Shown: piece after piece, positions 35,594 to 45,091 of the stretch | Layout of the letters: each line of letters starts with the position of its first letter | How positions within the stretch are numbered: the stretch's first letter is position 1 | NCBI RefSeq assembly: GCF_009909195.1 | Contig: NZ_JAAAMU010000005.1 | Location: 124,001 to 188,000, forward strand | From: Paenibacillus sacheonensis | GTDB lineage: Bacteria; Bacillota; Bacilli; Paenibacillales; Paenibacillaceae | Reading direction: 5' to 3' | DNA length: 64,000 bases | The notes under the pieces: model-generated | Told to the model about the DNA's origin: nothing | The model's input: only the letters and a program-made list of their open reading frames with translations | The model's database searches: none | Program-made: the position numbers and the translations under genes

Positions 35594-35949
35594 GTTTATT
35601 CCCCCGGACGGTAATCAAACTAGCTATGAATACAATTTTTGAAGCGCTTACAAAAACGTGTGCGATTTATCCCTGTTCACTGATGTGAAGCATGTTTACC
35701 AACGTCGTATCTCCAAATACGAAATAATGTAATCCATAATCATACAAATTTTGAATGATGTAACAGATTATTGTTGAAGATGATTATATATCACGGCTAA
35801 ACCCACTGTAAATATGAATTCTTTATCACTTGTTCGATTGTGGAATCCCTTTTCGCTTGTTCTTCAACCTTACAATATGCCTTATTCGTTTATTGACAAA
35901 ATCACTGCCTGCCCTAGAATGAAACTAGAAACTTCTACTAGCCGAAGGA
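35594..35949. other. Intergenic region between divergent kinase and LacI genes
   Basis: No gene is seen in this AT-rich stretch. TTGTAAGCGCTTCAA on the minus strand at 35640-35654 is one base off a cre consensus and is palindromic around GCGC, as CcpA and other LacI-family operators are. It could serve the YesM gene or the neighbouring LacI regulator. Confidence 0.5.
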
Positions 35950-37107
35950 ATGATGCAGTTGCCCAAAAAGATCACCACCAACGATATTTCACTGAGTCTC
36001 GGACTATCCAGAAATACCGTATCCAAGGCGCTTAATGATCATCCCAGCATTACTGCCGAGACGAAACGAAAAGTCGTCGAGCAGGCTATTGCACTTGGGT
36101 ACAAAAAGTTAAAGCCGTCTGACGACGGACATCCTGCCGAGCCTGTTCCTGCCGCCAAGAGCATCGCGTACATTACCAAGCAGCAGCTTCATCACGGGAC
36201 GGGCTTTTGGATGAATGTCATAAGCGGCGTCGAGCAGATCATCAGCAGCAACGGATACGAAATGAAGATCAGCTTTATCAAGAACGAGGATATCGATTCG
36301 CTCGCGCTGCCAGCCGTGTTGACCAACAATGATTTGGCCGGTTTTATCGTTGCCGGAAGTATGGACAGAGCTTACACCGAGAAGCTGATCGAGCTGCCGC
36401 TGCCGAAGGCGTTCATCAACATCAATCCCGACTTGTCGCTTGCCGGACTGAAGGCTGACGTTGTCTTCATGGAGAACGAGGACAGCATGCATCAAATTAC
36501 GCGGCATCTTCTGCAAGCAGGCCATACGGATATCGGCTTCATCGGGGATATCTCATCCTGCCGCAGCTTCATGGAACGCTGGTTCGGTTTTCAGCGGGCT
36601 CACTTCGACGCAGGCCTCGCCGTCGACCCGGCGTTTTGCGTTACTTCGCCGTCCTCGGACGGTTATCAGCTCTACGACAGCCTCTCCCGAGCGCTGCAAG
36701 GCATGAATGAACTTCCCGCCGCTTTCGTCTGCGTCAATGACAAGATCGCGCTCCATGTAATTAAATTCGCCCATGAAGCCGGCAAGGCAGTCCCGCGCGA
36801 CTTGTCCGTCTCCGGATTCGATCAGATCGACGAAGCGGAATTCCTAGGGTTCACGCTCACGACTGTCGCAGTCGATGAGCGTCAGCTCGGCCAACGGGCA
36901 GCGGAGCAATTACTCCGGCGCATCAGTCAACCCGAGAGCGTTCACGAAACGATTCGCTTGTCCACTACGGTCGTATTCGGAGAGAGCACGCCGCCGCACG
37001 CCGCCGCTATCTCGGAGGTTAACCGACTAAGTGTCTCAACCGATCCCTGGCTGCAGGAGCAGGAACGGCGAAGCCGGCCTACCGTGGGTAGATCGACCGG
37101 AACATGA
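35950..37107 (+). CDS. LacI family transcriptional regulator
   Basis: The 385-residue protein starts with a LacI helix-turn-helix (ITTNDISLSLGLSRNTVSKAL near residue 8-28, with AETKRKVVEQAIALGYKK as the hinge). A periplasmic-binding-protein-like sensor domain follows (SGVEQIISSNGYEM, LAGFIVAGSM, AAFVCVNDKIALHVIKFAHEAG, SVSGFDQID). GAAGG precedes the two adjacent ATG codons at 35950/35953. It stands opposite YesM and may regulate the kinase/importer region or an unlinked operon. Confidence 0.93.
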   Translation: MMQLPKKITTNDISLSLGLSRNTVSKALNDHPSITAETKRKVVEQAIALGYKKLKPSDDGHPAEPVPAAKSIAYITKQQLHHGTGFWMNVISGVEQIISSNGYEMKISFIKNEDIDSLALPAVLTNNDLAGFIVAGSMDRAYTEKLIELPLPKAFININPDLSLAGLKADVVFMENEDSMHQITRHLLQAGHTDIGFIGDISSCRSFMERWFGFQRAHFDAGLAVDPAFCVTSPSSDGYQLYDSLSRALQGMNELPAAFVCVNDKIALHVIKFAHEAGKAVPRDLSVSGFDQIDEAEFLGFTLTTVAVDERQLGQRAAEQLLRRISQPESVHETIRLSTTVVFGESTPPHAAAISEVNRLSVSTDPWLQEQERRSRPTVGRSTGT

Positions 37108-37146
37108 CCCGCAAGCCGCGGTAACCCGCCTAGCAATGAACGAGAA

Positions 37147-37175
37147 GAAGGCTGACGCCGCGTCAGCCTTCTTCT
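37147..37175. terminator. Bidirectional terminator between convergent genes
   Basis: GAAGGCTGACGC pairs with CGTCAGCCTTC around a tiny loop, with T-rich DNA on both sides. It ends the LacI gene and the dioxygenase gene. Confidence 0.85.
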
Positions 37176-37191
37176 TCTTGCCCTTTCCTCG

Positions 37192-38130
37192 CTATTCCCG
37201 TCTCGCCCATGCGCACGGTTCCCCGTCTTTGAGCCCCAGCGATGTCCGTATCATCTGTTCCACGACCGAATAGTCGGCCGGATTCTCGCGGTTGAGATTC
37301 ATCCGCTCGCGCGTCGGCGCCACCCGATTGCACATGAATCTCGGGACGCCAAGTTCGTTCGGCGACGGAGCGTGGTACAAGAACGGATGGCACAGGACCA
37401 AGTCCCCCGGTTCTCCAGTCGTTTCGACCACCCGCAGGGAGAAGCCGGCAGGATCGTCGTACGTCGTATTCATGAATGCGGCCAAATGCTCTTTCTGCGA
37501 TTTCTTCTCCTTGGAGGGAGCGTCCGCATAGATATCGTCCGCCGCCGGTTTGTTCTTGCCGATCAGCTCCGCGAGCCATGGGTGCTTGCCGCACTCGCGC
37601 AAAGCCTCGCCCAGCCCCATGCCTTCCGGATGCTGCGCCAGCACGTTGGCCACGATGTTATGGGAGCCTTCGGCGACGAGCGTTCCCGAGCCTCCCTTTT
37701 TCACGCTGGAGAACAGGCACACCAGGAGCAGCCCTTGCTCCCAGCTGTCCAAATAATGACGGAAGTGGCTGCCGTCGTAATGCCAGCCTCCAGGAATATC
37801 CGGTCCGAAGTTAATGATATATCCGCCCCAGCTTGCGCCGGTCATCTTGTCCCCTTCCTGCCAGCGTCCTTCGCCGAGCAGATCCTCGATCGCTCCGGTG
37901 AGCCGCTTCGAGTTTAAGCCATCCATGACGGGATGCACATAGTCTCCAAGGCGGACAACGGGTTCCGTCCATGTTCGTTCGTCATCCTTGATAATGCCGC
38001 GTGCCGCGAGCTCGTCCCAGAGGAACTGCTGCACCTTCAGCGCCTCCTCGCGCGGATAGGCCCCTTCTACCTTGACCCAGCCTTTTTCTTTAAAATGCTG
38101 CACTTGCGCTTCCGTCAATACGTTCGCCAT
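37192..38130 (-). CDS. Phytanoyl-CoA dioxygenase family protein
   Basis: The 312-residue protein is a PhyH-type Fe(II)/2-oxoglutarate dioxygenase. The metal pair H-x-D is in GGWHYDGSHFRHYLDSW near residue 120. The distal His and 2-oxoglutarate Arg are in LCHPFLYHAPSPN...PRFMCNR near residue 250-275. Substrates of bacterial members are diverse and this one is unknown. The ATG at 38130 with GGGGAG eight bases upstream is preferred over the GTG at 38139. It is a single gene with a terminator. Confidence 0.88.
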   Translation of the reverse strand: MANVLTEAQVQHFKEKGWVKVEGAYPREEALKVQQFLWDELAARGIIKDDERTWTEPVVRLGDYVHPVMDGLNSKRLTGAIEDLLGEGRWQEGDKMTGASWGGYIINFGPDIPGGWHYDGSHFRHYLDSWEQGLLLVCLFSSVKKGGSGTLVAEGSHNIVANVLAQHPEGMGLGEALRECGKHPWLAELIGKNKPAADDIYADAPSKEKKSQKEHLAAFMNTTYDDPAGFSLRVVETTGEPGDLVLCHPFLYHAPSPNELGVPRFMCNRVAPTRERMNLNRENPADYSVVEQMIRTSLGLKDGEPCAWARRE

Positions 38131-38567
38131 GCTCAACACTCCCCTGGTTGATTATCCGTTCGGACATTGCAGCGCTTTCATAATCATACGAGACATAGCA
38201 GATCTTCATTGGAATCTTCAGACGTCATCTTCGGTGCCAGTTCTTCGTGTTCCAAGTTGCCCGATAATAGGACCGAATAGATCTTTTCAGAATAATCTCA
38301 TTTACAAAATTACAAAATGTAAACTTACAAACATACAGTTTTAATGATTATGATTATATATTGCGGTCTTTTTTTTGTAAATACTACATCTATCTATTAA
38401 AACCTAAGAATTCCATAGCATTTTAGTTTACAATTTTCGGTTTTGTAAACTTTCATCACGAATAATAAGCCGCTGGGCGACGCAAAAACGACGACTCTTC
38501 ACGAGCTGTCTCCGTACGCTTCCGTATAAAAATCGATAATTTTTTTTATAAAACCTTGTCCCTCCGG
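38131..38567. other. AT-rich intergenic region upstream of the LytTR gene
   Basis: About 440 bases without a credible gene. It holds long A/T runs and several short dyads but no recognisable RNA or repeat. Confidence 0.5.
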
Positions 38568-38609
38568 TTCACAAACGAAACGCCTTGTGTTAGAATGAAA
38601 GCGCTAACA
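38568..38609 (+). promoter_or_regulatory. Promoter and perfect cre site of the LytTR gene
   Basis: TTCACA at 38568 and TAGAAT at 38591 are 17 bases apart. Overlapping the -10 box, ATGAAAGCGCTAACA at 38595-38609 fits the cre consensus WTGNAANCGNWNNCW at every position. A CcpA site placed on the -10 region would be expected to repress in the presence of preferred sugars. Confidence 0.7.
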
Positions 38610-38640
38610 AATTCATCTTATTAAGGGGGATCATCACACG

Positions 38641-38988
38641 ATGAATGTACTAGCAGAGGAAACGCGCAGTATCTACGAAAGCTTCGAAGTGGAGAAAGAT
38701 ATTTACTATTTCAAAGTCGGGCGGCTCTGCATGGTCAGCTTTCACGGCAGAAACTACAACATTAAAAAGAGCATCACTGCCGAGCAGTTGAACAGCTACG
38801 TCACTTCAGGCCATTTCGTCAAAGTAAGCTCGAACTGCTACGTCAATGCGCGCAAAGTACTTTCGGTTACGGACGGGTTGATTTGCTTCGACCAGGGCTA
38901 TTCGGAAGCCAACCGCATTCACGTTCCGAAGTGGAGAATGAGCGGGATCAAGAGCCTGCTGTCCGCAAACAAACCCATGGCGATGTAG
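38641..38988 (+). CDS. Stand-alone LytTR DNA-binding domain protein
   Basis: The 115-residue protein consists almost only of a LytTR-type DNA-binding domain (YYFKVGRLCMVSFHGRNYNIKK, then HFVKVSSNCYVNARKVLSV with the typical Val-Asn, and NRIHVPKWRMSGIKSLL). Such domains usually sit behind a receiver or membrane sensor. Here they are alone, as in small competence- or carbon-responsive regulators. A promoter with a perfect cre site precedes it and the gene has its own terminator. Targets unknown. Confidence 0.8.
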   Translation: MNVLAEETRSIYESFEVEKDIYYFKVGRLCMVSFHGRNYNIKKSITAEQLNSYVTSGHFVKVSSNCYVNARKVLSVTDGLICFDQGYSEANRIHVPKWRMSGIKSLLSANKPMAM

Positions 38989-38999
38989 CCTTCATAAAA

Positions 39000-39044
39000 C
39001 CTGGTTTTCGGAGGACGATGTCTTCCGGGAACTAGGTTTTTTAC
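39000..39044 (+). terminator. Terminator of the LytTR gene
   Basis: CCTGGTT...GGAGGAC pairs with GTCTTCC...AACTAGG around a short loop and is followed by six T residues. Confidence 0.85.
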
Positions 39045-39108
39045 TGCGCATAAGGCCGCCCCGATTTACGCACAATACACGGCATCTTGTGCGAAAGGAG
39101 GACGTCCC

Positions 39109-39192
39109 ATGGCTAAACAACAAGGACACGGACGCAAGAACACGACGACAAGAACCAAAGACAAGAAAAGCGGCGGCAGCTCCGGAGAGTAA
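39109..39192 (+). CDS. 27-residue basic peptide
   Basis: ATG at 39109 follows a strong AAAGGAGGACGTCCC ribosome site and encodes a short Lys/Arg/Gly/Thr-rich peptide ending GGSSGE. The composition recalls small spore or DNA-associated peptides of Bacillales, but I do not recognise the family. Confidence 0.55.
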   Translation: MAKQQGHGRKNTTTRTKDKKSGGSSGE

Positions 39193-39329
39193 TCCGGCAA
39201 CCTAGGCTCTTGGCTCCATAATCTCAATAGGCTCGATACCCCGAACCCCTGGACTCGCACTCGAAAATGCGAAGCCAAGGGGTTCTCTTTGTTGCTATAA
39301 TGTAAATAAAAGATCGCGAGGTGAGCGAG

Positions 39330-39872
39330 TTGCAAGGAACTTTCCAGACCGACCGCCTGCTGCTGCGTCCGTTCAATCCGCAGGATGCCGTGGAAGTGCA
39401 GCAGTTGGCCGGCGAATACGAAGTGGCGAGAACCACCTTATCGCTTCCTCACCCCTACCCGGACGGAGCTGCTGAGTCCTGGATCGCCTTTCGCACGGAT
39501 GCGGCGCGGCATGGGCATGGATATACGTTTGCGATAACGGCATTGGCGGAGAATCAACTCATGGGATGCGTCAGCCTTAATCTCACCTCGGAACATAAAC
39601 GCGCCGAAATCGGTTACTGGCTGGGGAGCCGCTATTGGGGAAACGGTTATGCGACGGAAGCGGCCGGAAGAATCGTCCGGTTCGGGTTCGAAGAGCTTCA
39701 CCTGAATCGCATCGTGGGGGCTGCCATGACCAAGAATCCAGCTTCGTCCGCTGTGCTGCGGAAGATCGGCATGCATTATGAAGGCTGCTTCAAGCAGCAT
39801 ATTCGAAAATGGAACGTATACGAGGATGTCGATTACTACGGATTGACGAGCGCGGACTTCCTAACGCTATAA
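39330..39872 (+). CDS. GNAT family N-acetyltransferase (RimJ/RimL type)
   Basis: The 180-residue protein has the GNAT pattern of ribosomal-protein or small-molecule acetyltransferases: FQTDRLLLRPFNPQDA at the start, GYWLGSRYWGNGYATEAAGRIV with the acetyl-CoA loop, and ASSAVLRKIGMHYEG. TTG 39330 is chosen because AGGTG lies six bases upstream. A GTG at 39321 overlaps that ribosome site. It is convergent with the urease operon and has a shared terminator. Confidence 0.88.
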   Translation: MQGTFQTDRLLLRPFNPQDAVEVQQLAGEYEVARTTLSLPHPYPDGAAESWIAFRTDAARHGHGYTFAITALAENQLMGCVSLNLTSEHKRAEIGYWLGSRYWGNGYATEAAGRIVRFGFEELHLNRIVGAAMTKNPASSAVLRKIGMHYEGCFKQHIRKWNVYEDVDYYGLTSADFLTL

Positions 39873-39945
39873 TCGCGTTACTATCCTATGCATTCACGTC
39901 GTTGGCCATCGGAAGCTTGCAGGGCAAACGATTGTTTTCAAGCAA

Positions 39946-39973
39946 AGAAGCTGGCGGAGTTCGCCAGCTTCTT
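39946..39973. terminator. Bidirectional terminator between the acetyltransferase and urease operon
   Basis: AAGAAGCTGGCG pairs with CGCCAGCTTCTT around a short loop, close to the end of ureD. Confidence 0.85.
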
Positions 39974-39975
39974 CG

Positions 39976-40851
39976 TTAGTTTAAGAACTTTAACGGCTTC
40001 ATCTGCAGCAGCTTCATTCGAAGCGCGCGCCACGCCGCATCCAGCGTTTCCTGCAGCTGCCAGGCAGACATGCCGGCTGCCATCACGGCCAGGCCATGCT
40101 TGTAAGTTAGCGACACGCCCCAGGTTAATGGCTGGCCTTCTGTTGCAGGCAGCGCGCCGAGCGCCTCGCGAACTGCATCCGCTTCGCCAATGCCGATCCG
40201 GTCGGAGAACGCATAGAACACGCCGGTATGCGTCATATCCGCCATGCATCCAGGCGCGGACAACCGCTGCCCAGACGGCTTTATCAGCTGATTCTGAGCA
40301 TAGATCATCTCATCCCCATAATAAACATGCAGCTTGTTGCGGAACTCCCGATAGACGAACCGTTCTCCGCGCATCGTCCTTCCCGGGCAAAACACTTCCG
40401 CGCCCATCCAAATCGAATCCGGCGACAGCCGCACTTCCGTCTCGCTGACGAGCGCGGCGTCGCGAAACAGCATGATCGGCTCCGGCATCGATTCTACGAC
40501 CGCCCCTCTCCCCAGTTCGAAATGCTGGCTGAGCGAAGAACGGTCATGATCGCCATGCGAAGGATGGACTTTCGTGAACGATTGATTCGTCACATACACA
40601 TGCGCGCCGGCTTCGACGTTCCATCGCAATTCATAGCGGTCGCCGGCCAGCAGCCCGGGCGAGACGTCCATGACGATGACGCCGAGCTGGTCCCCGAGCG
40701 GAAACGTCTTGGCGATCTTGATCGGCGCCGTATGGTATTTGGATACGATGACCGTATCGTTCTCCCGCTTGCGAAAGGTCGTCCGAAGGACGGACAGCCG
40801 CTGACCGCTAGGCGTGGCGGTGCTGGGCAGCATCTTCATGCTTGTGCTCAT
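39976..40851 (-). CDS. ureD: Urease accessory protein UreD
   Basis: The 291-residue protein is UreD (UreH), which with UreF and UreG loads nickel into urease. Typical text is [40 protein letters not shown] and [14 protein letters not shown]. Its start lies inside the histidine-rich 3' end of ureG (44-base overlap in another frame), so its precise ATG is uncertain. ATG codons at 40839 and 40833 are also possible. It is the last gene of the urease operon. Confidence 0.9.
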   Translation of the reverse strand: MSTSMKMLPSTATPSGQRLSVLRTTFRKRENDTVIVSKYHTAPIKIAKTFPLGDQLGVIVMDVSPGLLAGDRYELRWNVEAGAHVYVTNQSFTKVHPSHGDHDRSSLSQHFELGRGAVVESMPEPIMLFRDAALVSETEVRLSPDSIWMGAEVFCPGRTMRGERFVYREFRNKLHVYYGDEMIYAQNQLIKPSGQRLSAPGCMADMTHTGVFYAFSDRIGIGEADAVREALGALPATEGQPLTWGVSLTYKHGLAVMAAGMSAWQLQETLDAAWRALRMKLLQMKPLKFLN

Positions 40852-41557
40852 GCTCGTGTTTATGCGCTAGCTCGTGCTCATGGTGATGCGCAATTCCGTG
40901 CGCGTGCGCAAGCTCATGCTCCAGCCATGCGACGATCCGGTCAACGTTCTCGCCGCCGTACAGGTTGGAGAATACATATGGACGCTCGCCGCGCATCCGT
41001 TTCGTATCTTCTTCCATAACTTGCAGGCTGGCGCCGACGTGAGGAGCCAAATCGATCTTGTTGACGATCAGCAGGTCGGAACGCATAATGCCGGGACCGC
41101 CCTTGCGGGGAATCTTCTCCCCTTGCGCGACGTCGATGATATAGATGAAACGATCCACCAGCTCCGGGCTGAAAGCAGCCGCCAAGTTGTCTCCGCCGCT
41201 CTCGATAAAGATGAGATCCAGCCCCTCGAAACGGCTTGTCAGCTCTTCGACCGCTTCGAAATTCATCGAGGCATCCTCGCGGATCGCCGTATGCGGACAG
41301 CCGCCGGTCTCCACCCCGATGATGCGTTCTTCCGGAAGCACGCCGGTCGCGGCCAATATTCGCGCATCCTCTTTCGTATAAATATCGTTCGTAATAACGG
41401 CGAGGTTGTACGTATCTTTGAGCGCGCCAGCCAAACGTTCGACGAGCGCCGTCTTGCCCGAACCTACGGGACCGCCGATCCCGATCCGTATCGGCCTGGA
41501 ACGATCCAGCGCCGGCTGTTCCCATTCTTGGTGCGTATGACCTTGTCCTTGACACAT
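40808..41557 (-). CDS. ureG: Urease accessory GTPase UreG with His-rich C-terminal tail
   Basis: The 249-residue protein has a P-loop ([19 protein letters not shown] near residue 28-46), the nickel-binding Cys-Pro-His motif in [14 protein letters not shown] and NKID for guanine. It is the nickel metallochaperone GTPase of urease. Unlike ordinary UreG of about 205 residues, it carries a tail of roughly 35 residues with many His ([22 protein letters not shown]). The operon has no ureE, so the tail may store or deliver nickel. GGAGGA precedes ATG 41557. Confidence 0.95.
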   Translation of the reverse strand: MCQGQGHTHQEWEQPALDRSRPIRIGIGGPVGSGKTALVERLAGALKDTYNLAVITNDIYTKEDARILAATGVLPEERIIGVETGGCPHTAIREDASMNFEAVEELTSRFEGLDLIFIESGGDNLAAAFSPELVDRFIYIIDVAQGEKIPRKGGPGIMRSDLLIVNKIDLAPHVGASLQVMEEDTKRMRGERPYVFSNLYGGENVDRIVAWLEHELAHAHGIAHHHEHELAHKHEHEHKHEDAAQHRHA

Positions 41558-41584
41558 CCTGCATTCCTCCTCAGATTCTAGGGA

Positions 41585-42328
41585 CTATGACATGAATAAT
41601 CGAGAATACAACTGCTCATGGCGAATCATCGCGATCTCGCCAAGCGGCATATTCGTATACGCCTCTTCAGGCACCAGCGCCTCCGAGATGCGCCAAGCAT
41701 CGGCTGTTCTCGGAATCAGCCGGGCGATGAGCGCCTGTCCTTCCGTCTGCCCGATGGACATCAAGCGCAGCGCGCTGTTGACGCCGTTCACGACGCAGCC
41801 GTACAGATAGCCCTGCGCCGCCTGTTCGAGAGAAATCCCGAGCCGATGGCAGGCGTAACCGAAAACAAGCGGATACGTCGCCAAACAATTCCCGCTTCGC
41901 AGCGCTTCCGTGAGTGGCTTCCAATCGATCTGCGGATACGCCGCGTCGAGCAGCTTCAGCAGCCTGCGGCCGACTTTTTCCACGCCGATTCTCGTTTCCT
42001 GGGCGGTACGCTGCACATGAACGAGTCTCTCCACCTTCCACAGCGAGTCCCAGTTTTCGTCCGGAACGTCTCTGTACACGGCTTTGATGACCATCGCATC
42101 CGCCGTTGCCCAGCTTTGCATCAGCATCGCCGCCGCATACTCCTCAAGCTGCCTGCTTGTCCGCAGCGCCCCTTCCTGGACCAGCGTTTCCAGTCCGAAT
42201 GAATGCGAGAAGCCGCCAACCGGCAGCGCCGAATCGAGCAGCTGCTGCAGGGCAAGCCACGGTACGATGGCCGGCGCCGGCGTTGTCACCGCCGAATGTG
42301 GCGTTTCAGGCGTTCCGGCTTTCGCCAC
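41585..42328 (-). CDS. ureF: Urease accessory protein UreF
   Basis: The 247-residue protein is UreF, an all-helical accessory factor in the UreDFG complex. SALPVGGFSHSFGLETLVQEG and NGVNSALRLMSIGQTEGQALI are family text. The GTG at 42328, six bases past the ureC stop, is chosen, and the open frame runs to 42385 inside ureC. The ribosome site is weak, so translation may be coupled to ureC. It is followed by ureG after 27 bases. Confidence 0.9.
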   Translation of the reverse strand: MAKAGTPETPHSAVTTPAPAIVPWLALQQLLDSALPVGGFSHSFGLETLVQEGALRTSRQLEEYAAAMLMQSWATADAMVIKAVYRDVPDENWDSLWKVERLVHVQRTAQETRIGVEKVGRRLLKLLDAAYPQIDWKPLTEALRSGNCLATYPLVFGYACHRLGISLEQAAQGYLYGCVVNGVNSALRLMSIGQTEGQALIARLIPRTADAWRISEALVPEEAYTNMPLGEIAMIRHEQLYSRLFMS

Positions 42329-42333
42329 TTCGC

Positions 42334-44052
42334 TCAAAACAGGAAGTAACGCTGCGCCATCGGCAGCACCTCCGCCGGCTCGCATACGGCCGGAACGCCG
42401 TCGACCTTCACTTCGTACGTCTCCGGGTTCACCTCGATGACGGGCGTGGCATCGTTATGGATCATATCCTTCTTCGTCACGCTGCGGCAGCCGCGCACGG
42501 GCTCGATGCGTTTGGCCAGCCCCAGCTCCTGCGCGATCCCGCGGTCATAGGCCGCCTGGGAGACGAAGGTGATGGAGCTGCTCGCAGTCGCCTTGCCGAA
42601 ACCGCCGAACATCATCCGGCCGAAGACCGGCTGCGGCGTCGGGATGGATGCATTGGGATCCCCCATCTGCGCATACGCGATCATGCCGCCTTTGAGCACC
42701 AGGTCCGGCTTAACGCCGAAGAACATCGGACTCCAGATTACGAGATCCGCGAATTTGCCCGGCTCGATCGATCCGACCAGATGCGAGATCCCATGCGTGA
42801 TCGCAGGGTTGATGGTGTATTTTGCAATGTACCGTTTGATGCGATAATTGTCCGCCTCTTCGGAGGTGTCCGGCGCCAGCGGTCCGCGCTGCTTCTTCAT
42901 CTTGTCGGCGGTCTGCCACGTGCGGATGATGACTTCGCCTACGCGCCCCATGGCCTGGGAATCGGAGCTCAGCATGCTGAACACGCCCATGTCGTGCAGG
43001 ATATCTTCCGCCGCGATCGTCTCCGGCCTAATCCGCGAATCCGCGAAAGCGACATCCTCCGGAATGCGGCTGTCCAAGTGATGGCAAACCATCAGCATGT
43101 CCAAGTGTTCTTCGATCGTGTTCACCGTAAAGGGGCGGGTCGGATTCGTCGAGGACGGAAGCACGTTAGGCTCGCCCGCGGCGCGAATGATATCGGGAGC
43201 ATGTCCGCCTCCGGCGCCTTCCGTATGATACGTATGAATCGTGCGTCCCTTGAATGCCGCGAGCGTATCCTCGAGGAACCCGGCTTCGTTCAACGTATCC
43301 GTATGAATGGCTACCTGCACGTCGTACCGGTCCGCCACCGTCAAGCACGTGTCGATCGCAGCCGGCGTCGTCCCCCAGTCTTCATGCAGCTTCAGGCCGA
43401 TCGCCCCCGCTTCCACCTGCTCGATCAGCGGCTCGGCGAATGACGCATTGCCCTTGCCCGTGAAGCCCATATTCATGGGAAAGGCTTCCGCCGCCTCCAG
43501 CATGCGCCGCATATGCCATGCCCCGGGCGTGCAAGTCGTGGCGTTCGTGCCTGTCGCCGGCCCCGTCCCTCCGCCGATCATCGTCGTCACGCCGGAAGAC
43601 AGCGCGGTTTCGATCTGCTGCGGGCAGATATAATGGATATGCGAATCGATGCCGCCGGCGGTTACGATCTTGCCTTCGCCCGCGATGACTTCCGTGCTGG
43701 CGCCAACGATCATATGGGGCATGACGCCATCCATAATATCGGGATTGCCAGCTTTGCCGATGCCGACGATGACGCCGTCCCGAATGCCGATATCCGCCTT
43801 GACGATTCCCCAGTGGTCGATGATGACGGCGTTCGTGATCAGCGTATCCAGCACGCCTTCGCTGCGCAGCGCGCCGCTCGACTGTCCCATGCCGTCGCGG
43901 ATGACTTTGCCGCCGCCGAACTTGCACTCGTCGCCGTACACCGTATGATCATGCTCGATCCGAGCCCATAGTTCCGTATCCGCAAGCCTTACGGCATCGC
44001 CGGCCGTTGGGCCGAACATGGCCGCGTAGCTGCTTCTGTCCATCGTGCTCAT
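42334..44052 (-). CDS. ureC: Urease alpha subunit UreC
   Basis: The 572-residue protein is the nickel-containing catalytic subunit. It has [10 protein letters not shown] (two metal His), GLKLHEDWG with the Lys that becomes carbamylated, [25 protein letters not shown] and [10 protein letters not shown] (catalytic His flap). It splits urea into ammonia and carbamate in the cytoplasm. The ATG at 44052 overlaps the ureB stop as ATGA and has GGGAGGGAGA upstream. Confidence 0.98.
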   Translation of the reverse strand: MSTMDRSSYAAMFGPTAGDAVRLADTELWARIEHDHTVYGDECKFGGGKVIRDGMGQSSGALRSEGVLDTLITNAVIIDHWGIVKADIGIRDGVIVGIGKAGNPDIMDGVMPHMIVGASTEVIAGEGKIVTAGGIDSHIHYICPQQIETALSSGVTTMIGGGTGPATGTNATTCTPGAWHMRRMLEAAEAFPMNMGFTGKGNASFAEPLIEQVEAGAIGLKLHEDWGTTPAAIDTCLTVADRYDVQVAIHTDTLNEAGFLEDTLAAFKGRTIHTYHTEGAGGGHAPDIIRAAGEPNVLPSSTNPTRPFTVNTIEEHLDMLMVCHHLDSRIPEDVAFADSRIRPETIAAEDILHDMGVFSMLSSDSQAMGRVGEVIIRTWQTADKMKKQRGPLAPDTSEEADNYRIKRYIAKYTINPAITHGISHLVGSIEPGKFADLVIWSPMFFGVKPDLVLKGGMIAYAQMGDPNASIPTPQPVFGRMMFGGFGKATASSSITFVSQAAYDRGIAQELGLAKRIEPVRGCRSVTKKDMIHNDATPVIEVNPETYEVKVDGVPAVCEPAEVLPMAQRYFLF

Positions 44053-44417
44053 GGCCGTTCTCCCTCCCACGCCGACAGTCGGGATCGAACTTCATCGGGC
44101 ATGCTGCCGTGAACGGCCGGCCCATTCGTCAATCCGTTCAATCCGTAGGATCGTTGACGTCCGCCAAGCTCGACCAATCGAACGGGCTTCTCTTCCCCGG
44201 GTTCGAAACGGACTGCGGTGCCGGCGGGTATGTCGAGTCTCATGCCGAACGCTTCCTCGCGGGCAAACGAAAGCGCCCGGTTCACTTCGAAAAAATGAAA
44301 ATGCGATCCGACTTGAACGGGACGATCGCCGGTATTCGCGACGATGACGCGAGTCGTTGCCCGGCCCGCATTCAACTCGATCTCGCCTGCCTCGATGCGG
44401 TATTGTCCAGGTATCAT
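44049..44417 (-). CDS. ureB: Urease beta subunit UreB
   Basis: The 122-residue protein is the small beta subunit ([60 protein letters not shown]). ATG 44417 with GAGAGGAT upstream is chosen. The frame is open to 44441 but that overlaps ureA without a ribosome site. Its stop overlaps the ureC start by four bases. It assembles with UreA and UreC. Confidence 0.97.
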   Translation of the reverse strand: MIPGQYRIEAGEIELNAGRATTRVIVANTGDRPVQVGSHFHFFEVNRALSFAREEAFGMRLDIPAGTAVRFEPGEEKPVRLVELGGRQRSYGLNGLTNGPAVHGSMPDEVRSRLSAWEGERP

Positions 44418-44437
44418 GAGGAACATCCTCTCTAACG

Positions 44438-44740
44438 TCAATGAATGGGATGATGAATGGTAACCAGCTTGGTTCCGTCCGGGAAGGTCGCTTCGACTTG
44501 AACCTCGTGAATCATGTCGGCGACGCCGGGCATCAGCTGCTCCCTTGTCAATATCGTCGTGCCGAAGGCCATTAATTGCGCGACGGTCTGTCCATCGCGC
44601 GCGCCTTCAAGAATTTCCGACGTAATCAGGGCGACGCTCTCGGGATAATTCAGTTTCACGCCTCGCTGCAAGCGTCTGCGCGCCAAATCGGCGGCGATCG
44701 TGACGAGCAGCTTCTCTTTCTCGCGTTCTGTCAGCTGCAT
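44438..44740 (-). CDS. ureA: Urease gamma subunit UreA
   Basis: The 100-residue protein is the gamma subunit ([62 protein letters not shown]). It is the first gene of ureABCFGD. ATG 44740 has GAGGTGCTTC upstream. Confidence 0.97.
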   Translation of the reverse strand: MQLTEREKEKLLVTIAADLARRRLQRGVKLNYPESVALITSEILEGARDGQTVAQLMAFGTTILTREQLMPGVADMIHEVQVEATFPDGTKLVTIHHPIH

Positions 44741-45091
44741 GAAGCACCTCTTCCTTAATTTTTATGCATGACCGCTTTATCCCGCACGCAGGGCAAAACG
44801 GCATTATGATGACAGATAATACACGTGAACACTTCCTATTATAGCGGGCAAAAACGGGCAAGTAAATCTTTTACGTCAAGTTTACTAACATAATATGAAA
44901 GATATTTCATCAAAATGAAACATATCTCACCATCTCATGTCATATCCTGTCGAAATGAGTGAGTTGTTTCCCCGGGCCAAGTCGGCCGGCAGCAGGCTTT
45001 CAAGACCCTTCCAAGCCCCGCCGCGACTGGTCATTCCTAGATTGATGTGATAGACTACTTTGTATTGGACATACACTAGGGAGGTACCGAA
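44741..45091. other. Divergent control region of ureABCFGD and ilvD
   Basis: About 350 bases without a gene. It contains the predicted ure promoter (next entry) and AT-rich DNA with ATATGAAAGATATTTCAT-type dyads near 44892-44915, which may bind a nitrogen or metal regulator. No nickel riboswitch or other RNA is recognised. Confidence 0.5.
44838..44866 (-). promoter_or_regulatory. Predicted sigma-A promoter of the urease operon
   Basis: On the minus strand TTTACT (-35) and a perfect TATAAT (-10) are 17 bases apart, about 98 bases upstream of ureA. Confidence 0.7.
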
